DNA of 64,000 nucleotides from an uncultured Clostridia bacterium (GCA_947625515.1 CANQOO010000002.1:86238-150237), one strand, 5' to 3'. Positions 45,918 to 57,100 are shown, counted from the stretch's first letter. The notes: generated by a model not told the origin, from the sequence alone. Made by a program: numbers and translations.

Positions 45918-47670
45918 AAAATTCCTCCAAACTCTTGTTTTTGAGTGAAATTGCAAGTTTGCCAAGTTGTGCCGCAATTTTGGCACGTTTATCAAGGTCA
46001 TCGCAGACCTTATATTCTTCATTCAGCCTTGCTTGCATTTTTTTCAGATTATTTTCCGCCAACTTCCAAATGCACTCTTTGAAATATTTATCTCCATCCT
46101 CTTCAAAGCCAGAGAAATTGAAGTTGACAATTTCCATCAACAGCTCGTCGTCGCTTGCTCCTTCAATGTCAAAAATGGATGAGAGCGACAAATTTTGATT
46201 GATTATATCCAAATATGGCTCAAACCCCTCCAAAAGTTTGGAATAATCCAGCCTCTTGTCAACAAAATCTTTTTTGTGAAGAAGAGAGGCAAGAATGAAT
46301 TTGCTCGCCTTCTCGTCCCCCTTTTCGTTTGGAACAGTTGGGGCTTGTGGCGTGGAGACTTGCACCTCTTGCTTTTTGGCGACAATGTTTCGCCTTAAAA
46401 TGTCAAGCGGAACTTTTGTGATGTCCCGCACCTTTTCAAGATAAGGCTCGAAAAGAGTTTCGTCTGCCAATTTTTTGATTTCAGCAAGGATGACTTTGAC
46501 AAATTGATTTTTCTCTTCCGCTTTTTCCATGTCAAACTGACTTTGATAGTGCAAAATCAAAAAGTCCATATATGGCAATGCGTTGTCAATCATCTCTTGC
46601 AATTTTTCTTTGCCAAGATTTTGCAGCACCTCGTCTGGGTCCTTACCGCCCGACAGCCTGACCACCTTCAAATTGACATCCTCGTTGCGGAACATCTCAA
46701 TCGCCCGCAAAGTGGCTTTTGTGCCTGCCCCGTCGTTGTCGAAACAAAGATAGATGTTTTGATTATATCTCCTTAGCTCCCGAACATGGTCGGCAGTGAG
46801 GGCCGTCCCCATGCATGCCACGGTGCATTTGAAGCCCGCCTTGTGCATGGCGATGACATCCATCTGCCCTTCCACCAAAATGATTTTGTCCAAAAGTTGT
46901 TGCTGTTTTTGGCTTTTGAGGATGTTTATTCCAAACACCACCCGCCCTTTTTGAAACACAATCGTCTCGGCAGTGTTTTTATATTTTGCAAAGTCCGTCT
47001 TTTCTAAGGCTCTGGCACTGAACCCGATGCACTCTCCAAACGAGTTGAAAATTGGAAACACCAGCCTTTCTGCAATAAAGTCATAAAGCCGTCCGTCTTT
47101 CTTTCCCGCAATGCCCGCTGCAAGCAATTCACTTTCTGTGAAGCCTTTGGAAGAAAGATATTTCACAATGTCTGTCCAATCTTTGGAATATCCAATTTTG
47201 AAATCTTCCAACTCTCTGCGGGTGAACTTTCTCAGTTTCACATAGTCCTGTGCTTTTTTTGCATCAGGGGAATAGAGATTTTCCATGTAATGTTTATAGG
47301 CATAATCAAGTGCACTCAAAACACGTTCTTTCAGTTGTTGCTTTTGCATGCGTTCTGCTGACATCTGCATGCTTGGGATTTCCATTCCAGCACGCTCTGC
47401 CAAAAACTTGACCGCATCCACAAAATCCAAATTCTCCATTTTTTGGACAAATTTGATGACGTCTCCGCTTTCCTTGCAGCCAAAGCAATAATAAACCCCG
47501 TCCTCTTCCATAATAGAAAAAGAGGGGGTCTTTTCACTGTGAAACGGGCAGCAAGCCCAAAAACGATTGCCTTTTTGCTGCAAGCGGACATAGTTGGAGG
47601 CGATATCCACCAAATTGTTTTTGCGTTTAAGCTCGCTCAAAAAGTCGCCATCAAATCCTTTGTTCTGCAA
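45904..47670 (-). CDS. dnaG: DNA primase
   Basis: Makes RNA primers at the fork. The N-terminal CHC2 zinc domain is seen in [13 protein letters not shown] and [11 protein letters not shown]. The TOPRIM core has [12 protein letters not shown] and [13 protein letters not shown], and a C-terminal helical helicase-binding part follows. TTG 47670 is preferred: GGAG lies 6 bases upstream and it gives the usual distance to the zinc domain; GTG 47682 is also in frame but has no ribosome binding site. 588 aa is normal. Operon: dnaG, rpoD, zinc-ribbon gene. Confidence 0.96.
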   Translation of the reverse strand: MQNKGFDGDFLSELKRKNNLVDIASNYVRLQQKGNRFWACCPFHSEKTPSFSIMEEDGVYYCFGCKESGDVIKFVQKMENLDFVDAVKFLAERAGMEIPSMQMSAERMQKQQLKERVLSALDYAYKHYMENLYSPDAKKAQDYVKLRKFTRRELEDFKIGYSKDWTDIVKYLSSKGFTESELLAAGIAGKKDGRLYDFIAERLVFPIFNSFGECIGFSARALEKTDFAKYKNTAETIVFQKGRVVFGINILKSQKQQQLLDKIILVEGQMDVIAMHKAGFKCTVACMGTALTADHVRELRRYNQNIYLCFDNDGAGTKATLRAIEMFRNEDVNLKVVRLSGGKDPDEVLQNLGKEKLQEMIDNALPYMDFLILHYQSQFDMEKAEEKNQFVKVILAEIKKLADETLFEPYLEKVRDITKVPLDILRRNIVAKKQEVQVSTPQAPTVPNEKGDEKASKFILASLLHKKDFVDKRLDYSKLLEGFEPYLDIINQNLSLSSIFDIEGASDDELLMEIVNFNFSGFEEDGDKYFKECIWKLAENNLKKMQARLNEEYKVCDDLDKRAKIAAQLGKLAISLKNKSLEEFYGRR

Positions 47671-47902
47671 TATGGACTCCACAAAAATTTATTAAACACT
47701 TTAATATACCACATTTTGCCGAAAATTCCTTGCAATTTTGCGAAAAAAATTATTTTATTATTACTATCATTTCTTAACTTCGGCAGGAAAAAGCAAAATT
47801 CGCAGCCTTGGCGGCTCACATAAAAGCATCTTTGCAAAAAAATGATGAAATCTGTCTTTGCAAAAAATTTTGAAATGCAATAAAAGCAAAATTGAGATAG
47901 CT

Positions 47903-47938
47903 CAAAAAAAACGGAATGCAAAATCATTCCGCTTTTTC
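47903..47938 (-). terminator. Terminator overlapping the CNNM gene stop codon
   Basis: On the - strand AAAAAGCGGAATG, loop ATTTTG, CATTCCGTTTTTTTT. The left arm contains the last codons (AAA GCG GAA) and most of the TGA stop. Confidence 0.85.
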
Positions 47939-49297
47939 GTCCTCATCGTGTTTGGAAACATATTTGATTTTCAAATTCACTTTCTGGACGCGTCTGCCAT
48001 CCATTTCGGTGATAGTGAAAATCATGTCGATGATATGCTGGGTCAAGTTTCCCTCGTCGTCCAAAATTTCATCAACGGTGTTATAAACATATTCGTTCCC
48101 TTTTTGAGGGATATCCTCAGACAGTTCAAAAATGAATGAGTTGACAGTTTGATATGGATTTTCCGGCAGCGTCTCAATTTCCAGCCTATCAAACAAATCT
48201 TCCACGCTCATTTCGGCGTCAACGCTGTATTCATCGTCACCAATTTGTTCCAATTTAGGTTCGGTTTCATCGGTGTCTGTTTCGTCAAAAATTTCGCCAA
48301 AGACGGTTTCGGTGCAGTCCTCAATTGTCACAATGCCCGACACGCCGCCATGCTCATCCAGCACCACCGCCAAATGTTTTTTCACATTTTGCATCTCTTT
48401 AATGAGCGTGTCAACGCTGGTGTTTTCAGCAGTGAAAAGTGGTTCGGTCATGATTTTTGAAAGTTCCACTGGCCCGCCTTCAATTTTGGCACGCAAAAAG
48501 TCTTTGATGTGCAAAATGCCAACAACATTGTCGGTGCTGTCCTGAAAAACTGGCATTCGGCTGTATTGATGATCCAAAAAGACCTGATTAACCTCATCTT
48601 CCGTGGCGTTTACATCCAAAAAGACAACGTCCACGCGGTGTGTCATGATGTCGTGTGCGGTGACTTCTTTCATTTTGAAAGTTCCCTGCAAAATGTCCAC
48701 CTCGTCTTTTTCCAAGACGCCTTCTTCCTCCATTGTGTCGATGATGTCTTCCAGTTCGTCTTCCGTGAAAGTGGTGTTTTCGCGTTCACTTACCTGCTTT
48801 TTGGTGAACAATTTTTGGAGGCCATAAAAGCATATCACAATTGGATAAAGCACTTTCATAAGCACAAACAAAATCAGCGAAAGATGGCATGCCGCCTTTT
48901 CTGGATTTGCCTTGGCAATGGCCTTTGGCAAAATTTCGCCAGAAATTAAGATGACAATGGTCATGACAACAGTGTTGAGCACATTTTGAAGGGTGGCACT
49001 TTCCAAAAGTTGTGCAAAAATGAAGGCACACAGCGTTGTTGCCAAAATGTTGACTATGTTGTTGCCGACCAAGATTGTTGTCAGTGCACGGTCGGAATGC
49101 TCCGCAACATAAAGTGCCTTGCGTGCCCCTTTCACCTTGTTTTCTGCCATGGTTCGCACGCGAATTAAGTTCATTGAAGAGAATGCCGTTTCGCTTGCAG
49201 AGAAGAATGCGGAGCATATGAGGAGCAGAACAATAACTCCAATCAAAACTCCATGCGTCGCATTAAACTGCCCCGCAAGCAACATACTGGGGTGCAT
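47924..49297 (-). CDS. CNNM/CorC (hemolysin C-type) transporter-like protein
   Basis: 457 aa. The N-terminal DUF21/CNNM domain has 3-4 membrane spans (VLIGVIVLLLICSAFFSASE; TILVGNNIVNILATTL; ISGEILPKAIA). A CBS pair follows (MTHRVDVVFLDVNATEDEV; MTEPLFTAENTSVDTLI), and a C-terminal CorC_HlyC domain. Members export Mg2+ or affect divalent cation resistance; the cytotoxin name is historical. ATG 49297 is chosen because AAGGAG is 8 bases upstream; the 14 codons before it lack a site. The terminator arm overlaps its last codons. Confidence 0.92.
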   Translation of the reverse strand: MHPSMLLAGQFNATHGVLIGVIVLLLICSAFFSASETAFSSMNLIRVRTMAENKVKGARKALYVAEHSDRALTTILVGNNIVNILATTLCAFIFAQLLESATLQNVLNTVVMTIVILISGEILPKAIAKANPEKAACHLSLILFVLMKVLYPIVICFYGLQKLFTKKQVSERENTTFTEDELEDIIDTMEEEGVLEKDEVDILQGTFKMKEVTAHDIMTHRVDVVFLDVNATEDEVNQVFLDHQYSRMPVFQDSTDNVVGILHIKDFLRAKIEGGPVELSKIMTEPLFTAENTSVDTLIKEMQNVKKHLAVVLDEHGGVSGIVTIEDCTETVFGEIFDETDTDETEPKLEQIGDDEYSVDAEMSVEDLFDRLEIETLPENPYQTVNSFIFELSEDIPQKGNEYVYNTVDEILDDEGNLTQHIIDMIFTITEMDGRRVQKVNLKIKYVSKHDEDEKAE

Positions 49298-49528
49298 AAA
49301 AAAACTCCTTAGAATTAAAAAATGTTCATTTGAAGGCAAAGAATTTTTCCACTTTGTTTCAAAAGATAATTCATTATATCACATTTTGTTGCGTTTGTCT
49401 ATATTTTTTATGCCCTTTCTGCTTTAATCTTGACAAAAGCCCTAATTTTGGACTATGATTGATTTGCAAAATACTGCTCAAAACGCCCAAACGGGCTGTG
49501 CAGCAAACGCATTTTTGGAGAAGCATGC

Positions 49529-50395
49529 ATGCAAAAAGCAACAGAAAAGCTCTGCGAAATTTGCCCGCGAAAGTGCCGCGTCATCCGCAGTCAGTCGCGT
49601 GGCTTTTGCAACGAAAATGAACAAATTGCCATTGCCAAGGTGATGGAGCATTTCACATGGGAAGAGCCTTGCCTTTCAACTGAGAAGGGCGTGCTTGCCA
49701 TATTCTTTTCGGGCTGCAATTTGAAGTGCGACTATTGCCAAAATCACGAAATTTCTCGTGGCGGTGTAGGGAAAATTTATTCAGTAGACGAATTTGTGAA
49801 ATTGGTGGAAGAAAAACAGGACAAACACTCCGCCATCGACCTTATCACCCCAACACACTTTTCCCAGCCCCTGCAACTGGCGTTTGAAAAAATTGACAAA
49901 CGCGTCCCGGTGATTTGGAACACAAACTCATATGAAACAACCAAGAACATTCAAAATGTCAGCAAATTTGTGGACATTTTTCTGCCCGATTTCAAATATG
50001 CATCAAACAAATTGGGGCAAAAATTTTCCGCCTGTCCAGACTATTTTTCACAAGCCTTGCCAGCAATTTGCGAGATGTGCCGCCAAAAGAAGGATTTATT
50101 TGCGGAAGAAAATGGCCAAAAAATCCTCAAACAAGGCGTCATCATTCGCCACCTTGTGCTTCCCGGCCACGTGCAAAATTCTTTGGACGTTTTGGACCAA
50201 ATTGCCGAGAATTTTCCGTCACGCATGGTCAGCATCATGAGCCAATTCACGCCAAACGGAAAAAGTTTGCTGGACCGAAAAATCAGCCCAGCAGAATATA
50301 AACTTGTGCTGCACCACCTGGACAAACTTGGCATCCAAAACGGCTATGTGCAAAGTTTTGAAAGTGCCGACGCCTGCTTTGTGCCGGAGTTTTAG
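49529..50395 (+). CDS. Radical SAM protein, pyruvate-formate-lyase-activase-like
   Basis: 288 aa. The SAM-binding Fe-S motif is C63, C67, C70 in GCNLKCDYCQNH. Four further cysteines precede it (CEICPRKC and GFCNE, C9, C12, C16, C27), which is the pattern of the PflX-like group rather than PflA itself. No glycyl-radical enzyme is adjacent, so its partner is unknown. GGAG lies 8 bases before ATG 49529. The last codons (GTGCCGGAGTTTTAG) are echoed just downstream. Confidence 0.88.
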   Translation: MQKATEKLCEICPRKCRVIRSQSRGFCNENEQIAIAKVMEHFTWEEPCLSTEKGVLAIFFSGCNLKCDYCQNHEISRGGVGKIYSVDEFVKLVEEKQDKHSAIDLITPTHFSQPLQLAFEKIDKRVPVIWNTNSYETTKNIQNVSKFVDIFLPDFKYASNKLGQKFSACPDYFSQALPAICEMCRQKKDLFAEENGQKILKQGVIIRHLVLPGHVQNSLDVLDQIAENFPSRMVSIMSQFTPNGKSLLDRKISPAEYKLVLHHLDKLGIQNGYVQSFESADACFVPEF

Positions 50396-50540
50396 GGCAT
50401 CGTCCAACGCAATGTGCCGGAGTTTAAGTCGCCCTTGATTATGTCAAATATTTTTAAGGAATCGCCCAAGAAATCATGACAAAATTTCTTATGGAAGAAT
50501 TTATCCATATTTCGTGCAAAATTATAAGGAACTCGCCCGA
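50380..50540 (+). repeat. Degenerate direct repeats starting with the radical SAM gene 3' end
   Basis: TGTGCCGGAGTTT at the gene end (50380-50392) recurs at 50413-50425, 33 bases on. The following element TTTAAGN(0-3)TCGCCC recurs with TCGCCC at 50429, 50462 and 50533, and CGTCC at 50401. The copies decay with distance. Confidence 0.7.
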
Positions 50541-50719
50541 TGCTTCGAAATGAGATTATTTGTGTAAGCCCCCAGCAATTGCTGCGGCAACTTGAATTCA
50601 TGGCTGTAAGGTCATGCTTAAAAATTTTTATGTGCGATTTTTTGCAATTTGCTTAAAAAATTTGACTTATTTTGATAGAAATCTTATCATTAAAGAAACT
50701 AAGAAAGAAGGAGTCTGTT
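50396..50719 (+). other. Intergenic region after the radical SAM gene
   Basis: Holds the degenerate repeats above and the promoter at 50662-50690. No terminator of the usual kind is seen for the radical SAM gene. Confidence 0.5.
50662..50690 (+). promoter_or_regulatory. Sigma-A promoter
   Basis: TTGACT at 50662-50667 and TATCAT at 50685-50690, spacer 17, for the small membrane protein. Confidence 0.65.
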
Positions 50720-51010
50720 ATGTCCAAAGCCACAAAATGGTATCTTTTCATTGGCCTGAGCTTTTGCCTTGTTGCAGTGCTTTTTGTTCTTCTCTATCAC
50801 TTTAATGTCATCAATAATCTCACCCTCATGCTCACCTCGGTTTACGTCAGCTATTTTGTTGGGATTGGGCTGATGTTTAATGGTGCTTACTGCAAAAAGA
50901 ATGTGCACGACAAGTCCGCATGGCTGAATGGCTTGCTGGGCGGAGCGTTTGTGATTGCAGCCATAGTTTTGCTTGTTATCGGCCTTACAAACGGCCAAAT
51001 TCAGTTTTAG
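50720..51010 (+). CDS. Small membrane protein, three predicted spans, 96 aa
   Basis: No family recognised. Three hydrophobic spans: WYLFIGLSFCLVAVLFVLLY, LMLTSVYVSYFVGIGLMF and GLLGGAFVIAAIVLLVIGL. ATG 50720 is chosen because AAGGAG lies 6 bases upstream. Own promoter; a degenerate AT-rich repeat and a perfect-stem terminator follow. Confidence 0.75.
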   Translation: MSKATKWYLFIGLSFCLVAVLFVLLYHFNVINNLTLMLTSVYVSYFVGIGLMFNGAYCKKNVHDKSAWLNGLLGGAFVIAAIVLLVIGLTNGQIQF

Positions 51011-51049
51011 TTTGTTTTTGCCGAAACATAAAAAATTCTAACAGACAGG

Positions 51050-51169
51050 GTCACTTATAACTAAGCCAACATATAAAAATTTGACATAAGAAAATCTTAT
51101 ATAAAAAAATCTATCATAAAAATCTGCATAAAATGTGACATAAAAAATCTAACATAAAATATGACATGA
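51050..51169 (+). repeat. AT-rich degenerate tandem repeats
   Basis: Units of the form GACATAAAAAATCT occur about seven times with variation (GACATAAGAAAATCT, ATCATAAAAATCT, GACATAAAAAATCT and so on) between the small membrane protein gene and its terminator. Confidence 0.6.
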
Positions 51170-51196
51170 AAAAAAGAGCAAATTTGCTCTTTTTCC
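51170..51196. terminator. Bidirectional terminator
   Basis: AAAAAGAGCAAA / TTTGCTCTTTTT, a perfect 12-bp palindrome. Confidence 0.85.
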
Positions 51197-51287
51197 TTTT
51201 GATTTTCAAGCATTGCAAGGTGCATTCATTTCACTTTGAAAAATGGATGTTGAAATATTTTGACAAGCAGTTTAAATTTGTGCAAAG

Positions 51288-53897
51288 TTACGCTTTTGAA
51301 TCTTCTGAGTTAAGCTCTTTAATCTCCGCCAGCAAACCTTCAAGTTTGGCGTTGATTTCAGCAAGTTTGGCCTCAGATTCTTCTTTTTGCATCACGCCCT
51401 GAGCCTCGCCTTGCAGCCTTTCAATTTCCTTGATAAGCTGGTCTCTTCGGGCAGACTTATCATCCATTTCAGGTGCATTGATGTTGTTCACTGCATTCTC
51501 GATGTCTTTGTTAAGTGACGAACGCAACTCAGCAATTCGCTTTTCCTCTTGCGAAAGTTTTTGATTAATTTGCTCAATCGTTTCAGCGGTTTCAGTCCTT
51601 ACAGGATGTTTTCTTGGACGTCCGCGTTTGTTCTTTTGACTCCTGACTGGTGCAGCAGCAGTGGTCTTGCGAGGTCTGCCCACCTTCTTCTTTGCAGCGG
51701 TCACCGTTGTGTTTTCGGCAGGCTGAGCCGCTGTTGCTTTTCTTGGCCTGCCTGCTTTCCTCTTTGGTTCGGTTATTTGTGCAGGCTCCATAGTTTTGCG
51801 AGGACGTCCACGTTTCTTTGCTGGCCCGTTCTTTGCAGGGACAGCCTTCCTTGGGCGTCCGCGTGGTTTGGAAGGTTTTGTTGTCGCCTTTTGCATAACC
51901 ATCGCTTGGGCATTTGGCTCCGATTCAGTTGCTGACTCTGATTGATTTTCCAAGTTTTCCTCAGATGGAATCTCAGATGTTGTTTCAATTTGTTCTTCAG
52001 ACGAAGTTTCAACTGGCGTTTCGGACGGCTGCTCCCCTGCAAGGTCAGGCTCGCTCTTCTTTTCTTTCACATTATCGAGCGAGAACGATTCAAGCTCAGC
52101 TGCCTGTGCATTGCCGTCCGTTTCTTTTTGCTCCTGAGCATCCGCGTCCTTGAAAGCCGAGTCTTCCGGCACTGCTTCCTGCGACTGTTCTTCTTGGGCA
52201 GGCTTTGAAGATTTGTTGTTGACAACCTCAACGTTTTTGTCAACATCCTCAATCACCTTTTCTGCCACATCATAGACGTCGCCTTTTGCGGATACATCCG
52301 TCATAAAATCAAAATCGTCAAAGTCGTCAAAGTTGACCACTTCTTTTTCTTGTGGCTGTTTCTCTGGGGCTCTAGAAACAATCTGCCCGTCCTGAGTGTA
52401 GATGTTGCCTTGCAAGTCGTGATATAATCCGTCCGTGTCATAGAAGGTGCCGTCAGTATAGACATAGTTGCCTTTTTCGTCATAGTGACCTTCCGGGGCG
52501 TCAAATGTGCCTGCTGCCAGGTCGTCCGGCTTGTTTTTCAATTTGATTTCAAGCTGAGTGATATAATCCTTATCTTGCTCGCTTTCGTCATGCAGTGCGG
52601 CAAACTTGTCGCTGAATGACTTTGCAACCACCTTTTCTGCACTTTGACAGAATTTGTTGAAGAAGGTCTTATATTCGCTTTGCATTGCAAACTCGACTTC
52701 TTTCTTGTTGGCATCCATTTGGGCGTTGAATTTTGCAATTTCTTCCTCACCCTCATTCTTTTCAAGCAAATATCTTGTTCGTTGCTGCTCAAATTCTTGT
52801 TCAAGCTGCTCCTGCTTGCCAATTTCCTGCATTTGCTGCTTGCGATAATAATTGCTTTCAATTCTGTTTGTTGTCTCTTCCTGCATTTGACGCAAGCGGT
52901 CGATGTTCTCTTTTGAGGTTTGAATTTTGGTTTGATATTCTTTCTGAACCATGTCAAAATTCTTTTTTCTTGTTTCCAGTTCAGCTTCAAGTTGCGAAAT
53001 TTTCAGCAAGATTTTTTCCTTCTTTTTCAAGAAAATCTCGCATTCCTTCATTGCTCTGTCCAGCACAAGAGAGCCGTCCACGCCGGTGGCAGAGAAATCA
53101 TATTCTTCGTGATTGACGCCCTCTTCTTTTGCCTTTTGAAATTCCTCTTTTTCAGTCCTTGCCTTGAAATCCAAAAACTCGCGAAGAACCGGCTGTCCTT
53201 GCTCAATCTCTCTTGGAGTGAACAGAATTTGATAGTCAATATAAGAAGGAAGGTCCACGCAGGCATTGTCCATAAAGCGGCCAAAAAGTGCACAGTTTTG
53301 ATATAGGGCGTTGAGAAGAGCGTTCTTTCTTGCACGCAAATACGCCACAAACGCCACTGCAATCATCATGACAAAAATTGGCACAAGTAATGCGATGATG
53401 ACCGCGTTGCTGCTGAGCACCGTCATGTTGGCACTGTTGCTGTACGCCACAACAAAGAACATTGCCACAACAAGTGCCCAAACGGATGAAAACAATGTCA
53501 GGTTTTTGATGTTGGAGTTGTAGGAGCTTGTTTTAAGCGGCTTTTCAATCAAGTTGTCAACAGAAAGGTAGGAAGATGGCGGGCCCTCACGGAACAATAT
53601 GTATTGCTGCCAGTGATAGGTCAAACGCTTTGGTGATTTGGTCTTGATGAACACATTCAAGTCCTTGATGTTGTTTTCATTGACGACCTTATGCTCAAAA
53701 AGCCAATAGTTAAGTTTTTCTAAGGTGCGGTTAAGTTGAGCCTCATATGAAAAAAGCGATTTAACTAAAAAGAAAATCACCAAAAGAGCCTCAACTGCCA
53801 AGGCAATGAAAAACACTGCGTCAGCACCAACCAGGTTGACGATTTTGGTCAGAAAACTGACAATTGTTTCTCCGATGTCTGCAAATGTGGAAAACAT
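51288..53897 (-). CDS. Membrane-anchored coiled-coil protein with five AT-hooks
   Basis: 869 aa, no family recognised as a whole. Membrane spans are near 25-48 (AVFFIALAVEALLVIFFLV), 128-150 (LFSSVWALVVAMFFVVAY) and 160-185 (VIIALLVPIFVMMIAVAFVA). Residues ~285-420 are a long coiled coil. Around 450-510 lie YDEKGNYVYTDG-type repeats, then an acidic region. From ~695 to ~790 there are five GRPRK cores (RGRPRKA, RGRPRKT, AGRPRKA, VGRPRKT, RGRPRKH), the AT-hook that binds the minor groove of AT-rich DNA. A short coiled coil closes the chain. This predicts a link between membrane and nucleoid, which is inference. GAGGAGG precedes ATG 53897. Monocistronic. Confidence 0.8.
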   Translation of the reverse strand: MFSTFADIGETIVSFLTKIVNLVGADAVFFIALAVEALLVIFFLVKSLFSYEAQLNRTLEKLNYWLFEHKVVNENNIKDLNVFIKTKSPKRLTYHWQQYILFREGPPSSYLSVDNLIEKPLKTSSYNSNIKNLTLFSSVWALVVAMFFVVAYSNSANMTVLSSNAVIIALLVPIFVMMIAVAFVAYLRARKNALLNALYQNCALFGRFMDNACVDLPSYIDYQILFTPREIEQGQPVLREFLDFKARTEKEEFQKAKEEGVNHEEYDFSATGVDGSLVLDRAMKECEIFLKKKEKILLKISQLEAELETRKKNFDMVQKEYQTKIQTSKENIDRLRQMQEETTNRIESNYYRKQQMQEIGKQEQLEQEFEQQRTRYLLEKNEGEEEIAKFNAQMDANKKEVEFAMQSEYKTFFNKFCQSAEKVVAKSFSDKFAALHDESEQDKDYITQLEIKLKNKPDDLAAGTFDAPEGHYDEKGNYVYTDGTFYDTDGLYHDLQGNIYTQDGQIVSRAPEKQPQEKEVVNFDDFDDFDFMTDVSAKGDVYDVAEKVIEDVDKNVEVVNNKSSKPAQEEQSQEAVPEDSAFKDADAQEQKETDGNAQAAELESFSLDNVKEKKSEPDLAGEQPSETPVETSSEEQIETTSEIPSEENLENQSESATESEPNAQAMVMQKATTKPSKPRGRPRKAVPAKNGPAKKRGRPRKTMEPAQITEPKRKAGRPRKATAAQPAENTTVTAAKKKVGRPRKTTAAAPVRSQKNKRGRPRKHPVRTETAETIEQINQKLSQEEKRIAELRSSLNKDIENAVNNINAPEMDDKSARRDQLIKEIERLQGEAQGVMQKEESEAKLAEINAKLEGLLAEIKELNSEDSKA

Positions 53898-54110
53898 TTT
53901 TCCCTCCTCAAATTTGTTTTGCGTGCTTGCAAAACTCTTCGCACTTAGTATAACACAACAAAAAATTAATTACTAATAATTTTTAAAATTTTTTTAAAAA
54001 AAATTAAAAAAAACAAAAAATCACGATTATGCGATAATTTATGCGAAATAATATGATAAACAAATACACGCAAAAATAGCAAAAAATTAAAAATAAAAAT
54101 CAAAAAAAAT

Positions 54111-54133
54111 GCAAAAAAAGCCAGTTTTTTTGC
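54111..54133 (-). terminator. Likely terminator of addA
   Basis: GCAAAAAAA, loop, TTTTTTTGC; weak A-T stem with T-rich tail. The gap 53898-54181 is otherwise a plain AT-rich stretch. Confidence 0.45.
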
Positions 54134-54181
54134 ATATTTTTTAAAAATTATTTGTTTTTTAATAATTTTTAGTGCATTTTC

Positions 54182-57100
54182 TTAAAATTTTACTTCAATC
54201 AGTTGCCCAAATTTAAGGGAGAGCAAATAGCAGTCAGACACGGGCATTTTAAAGGCATTTTCAAGTGCATTTTTATATAATTTCAGTTGATTTTTATATT
54301 TTTCAATCAAATATGTCTCCGATTGGCTGGAAGAATATTTATAGTCCACAAGCACAATTTTTTCGTCTCGGACAGCAAACAGGTCCACGATGCCCTGCAC
54401 AAGAATTTCGTCCTGAGCGTCTTCGTCCAAGAGCTTGGAGATTTTTTCTTTCAGCAAAAACTCTTTTTCTTTAAACACCCTTGCGTTGGATGTGATTTTT
54501 TTCAAAATGAGGATGTTTTTAAGCAAGATTGTGCGGTCAAGCAAACTTTCGTCCACCTGCCCCGCGATTTTTTGGAGTTGCTCATCCAGCGTCCGCTCGT
54601 CACTCACCTCCTCAAAATTTAAAAGTTTCAACGCCAGATGATATGCATTGCCCACCTGCACCGCGTTTCCCGAAAATTGGAAGTTGTCGTTAGAAAATTT
54701 TGCAAGTGCATTGTCCTCTTCCATCTTTTTTGTCAGATTTGTCACACTTTCTTTAAGCCTGAAATTTTTGCTGGCCCCAAATTTATATGAAAAATCAACA
54801 TATTTTTCAATTCTTTCCACAATTTTTGGGTCAAATTCCGCATTCTCAAAATTTTGGGCAACTTTTTGCGGAACAAATTCCAACTCATCTACAGCAGTGA
54901 CGCAAAGATTTTCGCTCACATATTCCCCCGTCTTGCAAAACTCTTGTGCAACATCTCGCAGAGCAAAGAAGATAAGGTCAAAATAGGTGGAACATCGCTT
55001 CACACTGTGCTTGGAAAAACATCCTTTGTTGGCACTTCCAAAAAGATAGAGCCGATTTTTCGCACGCGTGAGAGCGACATAAAAAATCATCAATTCCTCA
55101 ACAAAGTCCTTTTCTCTCTCCTGTTCTTTTATTGCCACCAGCCGAACTGACGGCACAACGCTGTTGTCCTCTGTGTCATAAACTTTAAGTGCCATGCCAA
55201 ACTTTTCGTTAATTTGCACATCACTTCCGTCATTTGAACAGAAATTTTTGTCGCAGCCAATCAGAAAAACAACAGGATATTCCAGCCCTTTGCTGTCGTG
55301 GATTGTGGTCAGCGTGACTGCGTCGCCAAACGATGATGCCTCAGGGGTGACAACGACCGAAACTGTGTCAAAATAATTCACCAGGGCAGGCAGGTCAAAA
55401 TCCTGTTTTTCCACCTCCGACAAGAATTTTTGAACAAACATGAAAAGTTTTTCTTTCCCCTTTCGCAGATTGAGATAAGAAAAATAATTTGTCTTGGCAA
55501 ACAGCGACATAAAAGCCTTTTTTGCCCCGAAAAGGCTGCTTTCAAGCCGAAAATCGTCCAAATCTTTCAAAAACTTGGAATAATATCCGCTTTCATTTTT
55601 CTTGACAATTTCCAAAAGCCCCTCTTGCTTTTCCACTTTTTCGTCAAAAATTTTTTGCAAATCAAATAGGTATAGTCCTGAAAGCAAAACACTTGCAAGG
55701 GCAATTTCGTCGTCAAGGCAGACCGCCAGCCGAAGATAATTCACCAGCATCTGAATTTCTGGCTCTTTCGTCAAATCAGAACGCGAATTGGACAGCACCG
55801 GAATGTCATTTTCTTGCAAAAAAGTTTCCAGCTCCGAAAAAAGAGAGTCGCGGCCGCGAGCGAGGATGGCAATGTCGCCAAATTCTGCTGGGCGAAGTTT
55901 GCCGCCGTCCGAAATTTGTGAGCCAACCACCTGCAAAATGCGATTTTTTATGTCTTCCAACATCAATTTGTTGTTATCTGCCGCGGCAAGAGGTGCATTT
56001 TTAACGCTGTAAAGAAGAGGAATTTCATCATAGGTCGGTGTTTTTTTTGCGATGATGTCAATGTGGACCGCCTTTTCGCTTTCGGCAGCAAAATCGTTTT
56101 CAGATTTAAGCATGGACGTGGCAAGATAGTCCACCTTTGCAACATCCTCCGTCATGCAAACCTTAAAGATGTCATTCACAAAATCCAGCACTTTTTGAGA
56201 ACTTCGGAAGTTGGACCTTAGGAAGTTGACCGCAGCATCTTCGTCCGCCTCAAACTGTTTGAGGTCCTTCAAAAAAATGTCCGAGCTTGCCAGTCGGAAG
56301 CCATAGATGCCCTGTTTTAAGTCCCCAACTGCCACGAAATTGCAGTTTTTTGCGACATTTTTGACAATTTTTTCCTGCATTTTGTTAGTGTCTTGATATT
56401 CATCCACAAAAACATATTGAAATTGGCCAAATAGATTAGCGTTTTCGGAAAGAATCTGCATATATTTTTCCAAATCAGCAAAATCAAGGCTATTTTGAGC
56501 TTTTTTTAAGCCAAAATATTCTTTTTCATACAAATCAAAAAGTTGCAGGACCGCCTTTTCCAACGCCCCACTCTTTTGCACACCAACATTTTGTTCGTCG
56601 TCCAAATTCAAGCACTTGATGCAGCCAACTTTGTCCGAAATTGCATCTTTCAACTCACCCAACTGCTCAAAAACTTCCTGCCCAATCGCTTTTTGTGACG
56701 GGCGAGTCGGGAATCTGCCTATTTGTTGCACAGCGGCGTGCAACTCAAACAAATCGTTCGCCGCAAGTGCGTCTGCAAGCAACGTTTTCACGTCGCAAAA
56801 ATATTTATCAACGTGCAGTCCTTCCATCTCCTCAATTTTTTGACGAATGGTGGAAATTGCATCTTCATATAAAAATTTGCAGGCGGAATCAAATTTTTCC
56901 TCAAAATTGCCAGATATTTCACTCAAAAACGCTTTTTTGTCCGCAACTGCGTTGGAAATATCCTCCAATGTTTTGACAATTTGTTGAATTTTTTCGACTT
57001 CATTTTTATATGTCGTCATCAAAAATTCATAATTTGCCGAATTTTTCAGCATAAACTGCCGCATTGCCGTCTTAAATGCGATATTTTTCAGACTTATCGC

